Assembly (NCBI GenBank): GCA_946615785.1
Contig: CAMOIA010000070.1
Span: 1-7,822 of the forward strand
Direction: 5' to 3'
DNA from: an uncultured Clostridia bacterium
Lineage (GTDB): Bacteria; Bacillota; Clostridia; Christensenellales; Aristaeellaceae
DNA: 7,822 nt
In this document: piece by piece, positions 1 to 6,024 of the stretch
Position numbering within the stretch: position 1 is the first letter of the stretch
Layout of the letters: every line of letters starts with the position of its first letter
Made by a program: the position numbers and the translations under genes
Notes under the pieces: model-generated
Told to the model about the DNA's origin: nothing
The model's input: the letters and a program-made list of their open reading frames with translations, nothing else
Database searches by the model: none

Positions 1-939
1 GCCAATCTTCACAAAATCCGCGCCGGCATTGGCAAGGAACATAAAGCCGTCGCGGTCCACCACGTTGCCCGCGCCGACCTTCACCCGGTCGCCGTAATGA
101 TCGCGGATCCAGGAAAGCGTGCGCTGCTGCCACTCGCTGAAGCCCTCGGAGGAATCGATGCAGAGCACGTCGGCCCCCGCTTCGACCAGCGCGGGAACGC
201 GCTCGGCATAATCGCGGGTATTGATGCCCGCGCCGACCACATAGCTTTTGTTGCCGTCAAGCAGTTCGTTTTTGTTTTCCTTGTGGCTGTCGTAGTCCTT
301 GCGGAAAACGATGTATTTGAGCCTTCCTTCCCCGTCCACAAGCGGAAGAGAATTGATCTTGTTGTCCCAGATGATATCATTGCATTCCTTCAGGCTGGTA
401 TGGCTCGGGGCCGTAATCAGCTTGTCGAGCGGCGTCATGAAGCTCTCAACGCACGCGTCCTCGGACATGCGGGAAAGCCTGTAATCGCGGCTCGCGACGA
501 TGCCGAGCAGCTTGCCGTTTGCCGTGCCGTCGTCGGTGACGGCCACGGTGGAATGCCCCGTCTTCGCCTTCAGGGCGAGCACGTCCTTCAATGTGGCCGT
601 GGGAGGCAGGTTGGAATCGCTCGTGACAAAGCCTTTCTTATACGCCTTGACCTTGCGCACCATGTTCGCTTCTTCCTCGACGCTCTGCGAACCGTATATA
701 AAGGAAACGCCGCCCTGCTTTGCGAGGGCAATGGCCAATTGATCGCCGGAAACAGACTGCATGATTGCGGAAACCATGGGAATTTTCATCGTCAAAGGAC
801 ATGCTTCCCGGCCTTTCTGGTACTTCACAAGCGGCGTCTCCAGGCTGACCGCAGACGGCACGCATTCCGATGAGGAATAGCCCGGTACAAGAAGGTATTC
901 GCCAAAGGTTCGGGACGGTTCCGCAAAATAATATGCCAT
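1..939 (-). CDS. guaB: IMP dehydrogenase, 3' end beyond window
   Basis: Oxidises IMP to XMP with NAD+, the committed step of guanine nucleotide synthesis, in the cytoplasm. The first 313 codons are visible and the frame is still open at the left edge; the family is about 500 residues. The N-terminus MAYYFAEPSRTF followed by LLVPGYSS is typical of the IMPDH subfamily common in Clostridia and Bacteroidetes. The start of the TIM barrel carries IPMVSAIMQSVS (residues 53-64). A tandem CBS (Bateman) region spans roughly 105-225, with GIVASRDYR at 146-154 and FMTP at 167-170. The barrel then resumes with VGAGINTRDYAERVP and a nucleotide-binding DSSEG at 262-266. The window ends at DFVKIG, just before the expected catalytic-cysteine loop, so active-site completeness cannot be checked. 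The ATG is preceded by GAGGAGG with good spacing. A promoter-like site and a leader stem-loop lie upstream, suggesting transcription separate from the Gx gene. Confidence 0.96.
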   Translation of the reverse strand, partial: MAYYFAEPSRTFGEYLLVPGYSSSECVPSAVSLETPLVKYQKGREACPLTMKIPMVSAIMQSVSGDQLAIALAKQGGVSFIYGSQSVEEEANMVRKVKAYKKGFVTSDSNLPPTATLKDVLALKAKTGHSTVAVTDDGTANGKLLGIVASRDYRLSRMSEDACVESFMTPLDKLITAPSHTSLKECNDIIWDNKINSLPLVDGEGRLKYIVFRKDYDSHKENKNELLDGNKSYVVGAGINTRDYAERVPALVEAGADVLCIDSSEGFSEWQQRTLSWIRDHYGDRVKVGAGNVVDRDGFMFLANAGADFVKIG

Positions 940-963
940 ATTCTGCCTCCTCGGATCATGATT

Positions 964-981
964 CCACCGTTTGCGCGGTGG
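964..981 (-). promoter_or_regulatory. Stem-loop in the guaB leader
   Basis: A perfect 6-bp inverted repeat (CCACCG, six-base loop, CGGTGG) lies between the predicted guaB -10 box and the ribosome binding site. From the predicted start point it would sit almost at the 5' end of the guaB mRNA. No U-run follows, so it is not an intrinsic terminator. It could protect the 5' end of the mRNA or bind a regulator; both roles are inference. Confidence 0.45.
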
Positions 982-990
982 TTGGAAGCT

Positions 991-1019
991 ATTTTATAAC
1001 AAGCGGTCAAAATCCACAA
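991..1019 (-). promoter_or_regulatory. Candidate sigma-A promoter for guaB
   Basis: On the minus strand a -35-like TTGTGG (1014-1019) is separated by 17 nt from TAAAAT (991-996). An overlapping register gives TATAAA (993-998) preceded by TG one base upstream, an extended -10. Either register places transcription start near 984-987, giving a leader of roughly 45 nt before the guaB ATG. The -35 is weak (3 of 6 matches) and the -10 is strong (5 of 6). This is the most promoter-like stretch among the intergenic regions. Confidence 0.5.
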
Positions 1020-1063
1020 GGGATTTCACGGGAAAATCCAAAAAATTCCATCAGCTTTACGGA

Positions 1064-1606
1064 TCAGGTTTTCAGCGTTTTCATATGCCGCATCACGCGG
1101 TCGCCGATAAACCCGGTCACAGCACCGGTGCCCATGCCCACGAGCATCAGCACGCCCATGTACAGGAACAGATTGCTCCCCGGATTCATGAACATATACA
1201 CCGCCACCTGCGCCGCGCCGTGCGAAACGCCGCCCGCCATGGACACAACGATCGGCCAGAGGCCTTTGTCAAAATGCAAAAGCCCCATCACGAGCACGCT
1301 GAGGCATCCGCCCGCAAGCGCAAAAACCGTCGACGGCGACAGAAAGCCGCCGCCAAAGAGGAGCGCGCTCAGGAGCACCTTGACCAGCATCAGCAAAAAC
1401 GCCGTCGGAAGCGACAGCATATACACGGCGAAAATGAGCACGCTGTTGCTCAGGCCCAGCTTGATCCCCGGAATGCCGAAATTAAACGGAATCAGGCTCT
1501 CCACATACCCAAGGATCAGCATCATGGCGGTCAGCAGCGCGCAGAGGGTCAGCCGCTGCGTTTTCTTGCGGGTATCCGACCGGGTTTGTTTTTTTTGTAT
1601 CCTCAC
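1064..1606 (-). CDS. Gx transporter-family integral membrane protein
   Basis: A 180-residue hydrophobic membrane protein of the family annotated as Gx transporter or 'heptaprenyl diphosphate synthase component I' (PF07456-type). The enzyme name is probably a misnomer: the protein is nearly all membrane segments and looks like a small transporter component; the substrate is unknown. A basic N-terminus (residues 1-18) is followed by about five or six helices. Family-like motifs are the proline/glycine segment PGIKLGLSN (46-54), ALLFGGGFLSPS (81-92), an AGG-turn near 98-100, and a polar GGVSHGAAQ (125-133) inside a membrane region. The start chosen is the GTG at 1606, which has AAAGGAG 8 nt upstream. 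An in-frame GTG three codons earlier (1615) overlaps both that Shine-Dalgarno and the previous gene's TGA, so it would need coupled re-initiation instead. It is the last gene of the compact run before guaB. Confidence 0.85.
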   Translation of the reverse strand: MRIQKKQTRSDTRKKTQRLTLCALLTAMMLILGYVESLIPFNFGIPGIKLGLSNSVLIFAVYMLSLPTAFLLMLVKVLLSALLFGGGFLSPSTVFALAGGCLSVLVMGLLHFDKGLWPIVVSMAGGVSHGAAQVAVYMFMNPGSNLFLYMGVLMLVGMGTGAVTGFIGDRVMRHMKTLKT

Positions 1607-1611
1607 GTCGG

Positions 1612-1797
1612 TCACTCCTTTGGGGTCTTTGGCATCCCCTGAAGCGTCACATCGCCTTCCTCCGTCAGGCTGACGGGCACAAGACGGTCGGCGTCAAGGC
1701 GCCGCGGTGAAAAGGCATGCGTAAAATGCAGGGCGAAAGGCAGAGCGCAAAGCAGCAGAAGCAGTGCGATGACAAGGATGTTCCTGGTTGTTTTCAC
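1612..1797 (-). CDS. Small single-pass membrane protein, unknown function
   Basis: A 61-residue protein starting at GTG, with AAGGAGG five bases upstream. After a short basic N-terminus (KTTR) there is one strong hydrophobic segment at about residues 6-26, rich in Leu. A basic FSPRRLDADR stretch follows, then a short polar tail ending GMPKTPKE. It could be a membrane-anchored peptide or an uncleaved signal anchor with the tail outside. No lipobox is seen: the only Cys (residue 17) is inside the hydrophobic core. From family knowledge, Gx genes in Clostridia are often preceded by a NusG-domain-II protein with one N-terminal membrane helix and about 100-130 residues. This ORF has the same position and an N-terminal helix but is about half that length, and its tail is not clearly NusG-II-like. 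The ORF ends four bases into the earlier possible GTG of the Gx gene. Confidence 0.7.
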   Translation of the reverse strand: MKTTRNILVIALLLLLCALPFALHFTHAFSPRRLDADRLVPVSLTEEGDVTLQGMPKTPKE

Positions 1798-1899
1798 CTA
1801 AGCCTCCTTCAGTTTACACCCGGATGCCAATCCGCAGCATACCGCGCAGGTCACGCACCCGTTTTCGCTTCGAACCGTTTTGAGCGCTTCCCGGTTCAC
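1798..1899 (-). CDS. Cysteine-rich 33-residue ORF, unknown function
   Basis: A short ORF not matching any family I recognise. It starts with a GTG that overlaps the ABC exporter stop codon as GTGA, and its TAG stop directly abuts the GTG of the next gene. It therefore fills the whole gap between two real genes. The N-terminal half is basic and polar (NREALKTVRSEN). The C-terminal half has five cysteines in the pattern C-x2-C-x2-CC-x5-C (residues 15, 18, 21, 22, 28), which could bind metal or an Fe-S cluster or be modified. There is no convincing Shine-Dalgarno of its own, so translation would depend on coupling to the exporter gene. Its last codons AAG GAG GCT are also the ribosome binding site of the next gene, so part of its coding is constrained for another reason. 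It may be only a chance frame. Confidence 0.35.
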   Translation of the reverse strand: MNREALKTVRSENGCVTCAVCCGLASGCKLKEA

Positions 1900-3665
1900 T
1901 CGAACTGCGCCCGGTACAGGCGGTAATAGAATCCCTTCCGCTCGAGCAGTTCCCTGTGCGTGCCCTGTTCGACCACGTCCCCGTGATCGAGCACCAGGAT
2001 CAGATCGGCGTTCTGAATGGTGGAAAGCCGGTGCGCGATAACAAAGCAGGTCTTTCCATGCATCAGATCGCGCATGGCGCGCTGGATCTCCCGCTCGGTG
2101 CTCGTATCCACGTTGGAAGTCGCCTCGTCCAGAATGAGCATGCTGGTATCGTAGAGCATGGCCCGCGCGATCGTGAGCAGCTGTTTCTGGCCCTTGGAGA
2201 TGTTTCCGCCGTCCTCGCTGATCTCCGTGTCGTAGCCGGCAGGCAACCGCATGACGAACGGGTGGATATGCGCCGCCTTCGCTGCCCTGACCACCTCGTC
2301 CATCGAGGCGTTGTCCTTGCCGTAGGCGATGTTGTCAAAAATGGTTCCCCTGAACACCCAGGTATCCTGCAGCACCATGGAATAGGCGCCGCGAAGGCTC
2401 TTTCGCGTCAGCGAACGGATGTCACTCCCGTCCGCCAGCACAGCGCCTGCCTGCACGTCATAAAACCGCATGAGCAGGTTGATGATGGTGGTCTTTCCCG
2501 CGCCGGTCGGGCCGACGATAGCCACCATTTTCCCGGGGCTCGCATGCAGGCTGAGATCGTGCAGAATGGTTTTGCCGGAATCGTAGCCGAACGAAACGTC
2601 CCGCATTTCGACGTCGCCCTGTACGTTTTCAAGCGTTTTGGCGTTTTCATCGTCCGCAAGCTCCTCCGTTTCGTCCAGCAGGGAAAAGACGCGCTCTGCG
2701 GCCGAGAGGGCGGAATACAGTTCGTTTATGATGTTCGCGATTTCGTTGATGGGCCCGGAAAACTTGCGGGAATACAGGATAAACGACGAAATCTGCCCGA
2801 TCGTGATGCCGCCGCCCATATAAAGGAGGGATCCGGCGAAAGCGATCAGCGCAAGCCCCATCTGGTTGATCATGCCGATCGTGGGGCCGATGGTGATGCC
2901 AAGGCTGTCAGCCCGGAAATAGCCGTCCGCGGCGTCGCGGTTCACGCCTTCAAAGCGTTCCTCCACGCCGTTTTCATAGGCGTAGGTGAGGATGGTTTTC
3001 TGTCCGGTCAGCATTTCCTCGACAAAACCGTTCATTTTGCCGTAATTCACGGAACGCTTTTTATAGCGCGGCTGCGTGGCCTTGCGCATTTTGGTGGTGT
3101 ACACGACCGCCGCCGGCACGGTGATCAGCGCGGTCAGGGCCAGGGGCAGCGAGATATACAGCATCATGCCCACGGCGCCGATCACGGTCACGGTGCTCGT
3201 GAGGATCGCGATGATGTCGGTGGAAAGGCAGGTCGAAATGACATCAATGTCATAGGACACGCGGCTGATGATGTCGCCCGCCTGATTCCGGTCGAAAAAG
3301 CCGACCGGGAGGCGCATGAGCTTGTCGAACACGTCCTGCCGCATGCCCCTGGCGACGCGCTTGCTGACCTTGGTCATGGTCATATTGATCGAAACCGTAA
3401 GACAGGAAGACAGGACATAGCAAAGCAGCATTCGAAGGGCGAAATAGCCGACCTGCGCAAAATCGACCTTTCCCTCGCCCGCCGCCGCGGCGTTGATGGC
3501 GGAGCCTGCAAAGCTCGGCCCCAGGAGGGAAAGAACGTTGCTTGCGACGCAAAGGACAAAGATCAATCCGAGCAGAAGCCTGTACTTTCCAAGGTAGGAA
3601 AGCATCCGCTTGAACGCACCGCGCGCATCCTTTGGCTTATGCATGATGGTATCGCGTCTTGCCAT
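1896..3665 (-). CDS. ABC exporter half-transporter, catalytically competent subunit
   Basis: A 589-residue type-IV ABC exporter half: an N-terminal six-helix membrane domain (about residues 25-325) fused to a nucleotide-binding domain (about 350-589). The NBD has Walker A GPTGAGKTT (G385, lysine K391), a Q-loop in VLQDTW, Walker B LILDEATS with catalytic Glu E514, and switch histidine H545 in FVIAHRLS. Its signature is ISKGQ (489-493) rather than LSGGQ. This is the pattern of one half of a heterodimeric exporter such as BmrCD or TM287/288: its Walker A/B/His form the hydrolysing site with the partner's intact signature. It sits in the cytoplasmic membrane and exports drugs, lipids or peptides; the substrate cannot be told from sequence. 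The ATG is one base after the partner's stop codon and is preceded by GGGGGAGG, so the two are co-expressed. Confidence 0.95.
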   Translation of the reverse strand: MARRDTIMHKPKDARGAFKRMLSYLGKYRLLLGLIFVLCVASNVLSLLGPSFAGSAINAAAAGEGKVDFAQVGYFALRMLLCYVLSSCLTVSINMTMTKVSKRVARGMRQDVFDKLMRLPVGFFDRNQAGDIISRVSYDIDVISTCLSTDIIAILTSTVTVIGAVGMMLYISLPLALTALITVPAAVVYTTKMRKATQPRYKKRSVNYGKMNGFVEEMLTGQKTILTYAYENGVEERFEGVNRDAADGYFRADSLGITIGPTIGMINQMGLALIAFAGSLLYMGGGITIGQISSFILYSRKFSGPINEIANIINELYSALSAAERVFSLLDETEELADDENAKTLENVQGDVEMRDVSFGYDSGKTILHDLSLHASPGKMVAIVGPTGAGKTTIINLLMRFYDVQAGAVLADGSDIRSLTRKSLRGAYSMVLQDTWVFRGTIFDNIAYGKDNASMDEVVRAAKAAHIHPFVMRLPAGYDTEISEDGGNISKGQKQLLTIARAMLYDTSMLILDEATSNVDTSTEREIQRAMRDLMHGKTCFVIAHRLSTIQNADLILVLDHGDVVEQGTHRELLERKGFYYRLYRAQFE

Positions 3666-3666
3666 G

Positions 3667-5424
3667 TTACGCCTCCCCCATCTGCACGGTGTAGATGTCG
3701 CGGTACACAGGGCAGGTCTTCAGCAAAGATTCGTGCGTTCCCTGCCCGATTACCCTGCCCTCGTCAAGCACCAGGATCTCGCTGCAGCCCATGATGGAGG
3801 ACACGCGCTGCGCGATCACGACCAGCGTGGTGCCGCCGTGGTTTTCGTCGATGGCCCTGCGCAGATTGGCGTCCGTCCGGTAATCCAGGGCGCTGGACGC
3901 GTCGTCCAGGATCAGGATCTCGGGATTTGCGGCCAGCGCGCGGGCGATCATGAGCCTTTGCCGCTGTCCGCCGCTGAAATTGGAGCCCTGGATGGCGGCC
4001 TTGTGATCGTATCCGTCGTCAAGGGCTTCGATGAAATCCTTCGCCATGGCGTCCTTTGCCGCGTTTTGGATGTCGTCCTCCGTCACGTCCCGGCCGAAGG
4101 CTATGTTGCCGCGAACGGTATCGCTGAAAATCGTATCCGTCTGCAGCACCACGCCAAAGCGCCTGTGCAGTTCGTCCTTGTCATAGGTACGCACGTCGCG
4201 CCCGTCCACAAACACATGCCCATCCTGCGGGTCGTAAAAGCGCATGAGCAGGTTGACGATGGTGGATTTGCCGCTGCCCGTCGCGCCGATGATGCCAAGC
4301 GACGCCCCCTTGGGCACGGAAAAATGGATATCCGTCAGCGCCTTCTGGCGGCTTGCGCCCGCAAAGCCCGCGCCGCTCTTTTCGGTTTCGTCCGCCTGGT
4401 AGCTGAAACTGACATGGTCAAACACCAAAAAGCCCGTCTGATCGGTATGGGCCGCCTCGTCTTCGCCGATCCTTGCAAGGTCGTCCCGCTCGTCGATGAC
4501 GGCGGAGATGCGCTTTGCGGAAGCGTTTGCCTTGGACAGCATCATGAAAATGCGGTTGAGGCCCATCACGCCCATCAGGATCATGTTGAAATACGTCAGG
4601 AACGCCAGAATGACGCCGGGTTTTGTCAGCCCGTCGTTCACGCGGTGCGCGCCGAGGAGCACGATCAGGGTGAGGCCGACGTTGAGCATCAACGTGACGA
4701 GCGGCCCCGGCAGCGCCATGATGATGCTCGCGCGGATATCCCGCTTCGCCGCTTCGTTGTTCACATCGGCATAGCGCTCCTTTTCATGCTTCTCACGGGA
4801 GAGCGCCTTGACGACGCGGATCCCGGTGATGTTTTCACGCATCACCCTGACGATATCGTCCATGCCGCGCTGCACGCGGTCATACAGCGGGATTCCCTTC
4901 CAGGAAATAAAGACCACCAGCACGATCATGACGGGGGCCATGACGCACAGAATGAGCGCAAGCGCCCTGTCCATGCTCAGCGTGACCAGGATGCCGCCAA
5001 AGAGCATGAACGGCGCGCGGATGCCCATCGTCTGGCTGGACTGGATGAAGCCCTGCAGGTTATAGGTATCGGAGGTCATGCGGGAGATGATCGACGGAAG
5101 GCCGAAGCGGTCCATCTGTTCGCCGGAAAGGTTCAGGGACGCGCGGAAAAGATCCCGGCGGATGCGGTACGCGCATTCGCTCGCCACGCGCACGGAACGC
5201 CTGTTGGCATAAACGTTCAGCCCCCACTGGCACGCCGCAAGCAGGATCATGGCGCTGCCCCAGAAAAACACGCGCCCCACCTCCCCGGTCGGCGCGACGG
5301 TGTCGATCAGGTATTCAAGCACATAGGGCGCAAGCAGTTCCGCAAGGGTCGCGCAGAGCTTGATGAGCATGCTCACAAGGATCACCCAGCGGTATGGCTT
5401 CAGGTAGCGCAGCAAAAAGTGCAT
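3667..5424 (-). CDS. ABC exporter half-transporter, degenerate-site subunit
   Basis: A 585-residue ABC exporter half: membrane domain about residues 10-310, NBD about 335-585. Walker A is GATGSGKST (G380, lysine K386), the Q-loop is VVLQTDT, and the signature FSGGQ (483-487) is canonical. The Walker B glutamate is replaced by aspartate (LILDD, D508) and the switch histidine by glutamine (VVIAQR, Q539). Both substitutions are those known for the degenerate ATP site of heterodimeric exporters such as TM287/288, so it is the partner of the adjacent 589-residue gene. After the A-loop tyrosine (FSYQ) there is a short Gly/Ala-rich insertion (about 20 residues, ADETEKSGAGFAG onward) before the first NBD strands. 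The ATG at 5424 is the only reasonable start, because an in-frame TGA lies three codons upstream; no close Shine-Dalgarno is visible. The 72-nt gap to the acetyltransferase gene shows no clear promoter or terminator. Confidence 0.95.
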   Translation of the reverse strand: MHFLLRYLKPYRWVILVSMLIKLCATLAELLAPYVLEYLIDTVAPTGEVGRVFFWGSAMILLAACQWGLNVYANRRSVRVASECAYRIRRDLFRASLNLSGEQMDRFGLPSIISRMTSDTYNLQGFIQSSQTMGIRAPFMLFGGILVTLSMDRALALILCVMAPVMIVLVVFISWKGIPLYDRVQRGMDDIVRVMRENITGIRVVKALSREKHEKERYADVNNEAAKRDIRASIIMALPGPLVTLMLNVGLTLIVLLGAHRVNDGLTKPGVILAFLTYFNMILMGVMGLNRIFMMLSKANASAKRISAVIDERDDLARIGEDEAAHTDQTGFLVFDHVSFSYQADETEKSGAGFAGASRQKALTDIHFSVPKGASLGIIGATGSGKSTIVNLLMRFYDPQDGHVFVDGRDVRTYDKDELHRRFGVVLQTDTIFSDTVRGNIAFGRDVTEDDIQNAAKDAMAKDFIEALDDGYDHKAAIQGSNFSGGQRQRLMIARALAANPEILILDDASSALDYRTDANLRRAIDENHGGTTLVVIAQRVSSIMGCSEILVLDEGRVIGQGTHESLLKTCPVYRDIYTVQMGEA

Positions 5425-5451
5425 CGGCTGTCAAAGGACGTGTCCCGCGAA

Positions 5452-5470
5452 AGGCCGTCCCGGCCTCCTT
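5452..5470 (-). promoter_or_regulatory. Distant Shine-Dalgarno overlapping a hairpin before the ABC pair
   Basis: On the minus strand a perfect AAGGAGG (5464-5470) lies about 40 nt before the ABC subunit start, too far for normal initiation. Its last three bases form the 5' arm of a perfect 5-bp hairpin (AGGCC, loop GGGAC, GGCCT; 5452-5466). Nothing better is seen next to the ATG. It may be a chance motif, a remnant start region, or a site whose distance is reduced by folding. Confidence 0.25.
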
Positions 5471-5496
5471 CCAGGTGGTTTGCAATCAGCGATGGG

Positions 5497-6024
5497 TCAG
5501 AGCGTCTGTCCGAGCAGGAGCGGATACACGTGGTTCTCCCGGTCGTCGTTTTCAGCCTCGGTCAGGTCGAACCCCATCACCCGAAGGCCCTGCGACAGCG
5601 CGAAGGCAACGGCCCCGCTGTTGCAGCTGTCGATGCGCATGATGACGGCCCGCCGGTTTTCGCCGCGGGCAAATTCCCGCGCCTTGTCCAGCATCATCCG
5701 GCCAAAGCCCCGCCGGCGGTACGGCTCGTCCACAAACAGGGTCAGGATCTCCGTCCGGTCCGTCTTCGAATCCTGCAGGATTTCCATGACCGCGGCGAGC
5801 CTTCCCTGATCCCAGAGCCCGAAAGCGCGGGAAGCGCCGTGATCCTTCGCAAAGAGCTGACGGCGGTATTCGCGGTGAAAACGCGGACAGGGGTTTTTCA
5901 CCAGCTCAAACGAGGTCACCGCGCTGCCGGAACGAACGCGCATGTCATAGCAGGCGGCGGAATCATACCCCGCCGCGATTTCAAGACCGCCGTATTTCTG
6001 TCTGTCCAGTTCAGCGATTTTCAT
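5497..6024 (-). CDS. GNAT-family N-acetyltransferase
   Basis: A 175-residue protein with a GCN5-related acetyltransferase fold in its middle and C-terminal parts. It would transfer acetyl from acetyl-CoA to an amine; the substrate is unknown. The acetyl-CoA pyrophosphate loop is RRRGFG within LFVDEPYRRRGFGRMML (about residues 102-118). It is preceded by the beta strand TEILTLFV and followed by the later core strand AVIMRIDSCNSGAVAFALSQGL, where the N-x2-A pattern usual for GNATs is loosely kept. The first 50 residues are variable. A chance of streptothricin-acetyltransferase or ribosomal-protein acetyltransferase likeness exists but is not shown. The start chosen is the ATG at 6024, with AGAGGG about 9 nt upstream; a longer frame would begin at TTG 6054 without support. 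It overlaps the end of the TlyA gene by 14 nt, so translation is probably coupled. Confidence 0.85.
   Translation of the reverse strand: MKIAELDRQKYGGLEIAAGYDSAACYDMRVRSGSAVTSFELVKNPCPRFHREYRRQLFAKDHGASRAFGLWDQGRLAAVMEILQDSKTDRTEILTLFVDEPYRRRGFGRMMLDKAREFARGENRRAVIMRIDSCNSGAVAFALSQGLRVMGFDLTEAENDDRENHVYPLLLGQTL

Noticed and set aside
97..873. A plus-strand open frame of 258 codons opposite guaB
   Set aside because: The minus strand encodes an uninterrupted IMP dehydrogenase with CBS domains; the plus frame has no family-like motif or ribosome binding site.
1021..1039. A 6-bp inverted repeat (GGATTT...AAATCC) after the Gx gene, considered as its terminator
   Set aside because: The stem is AT-rich and weak and is not followed by a U-run on the minus strand; it also abuts the guaB promoter region.
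1956..3794. A plus-strand open frame of 612 codons opposite the ABC exporter genes
   Set aside because: Same antisense effect: low-complexity Arg/His/Gly-rich translation without recognisable domains, while the minus strand has full ABC motifs.
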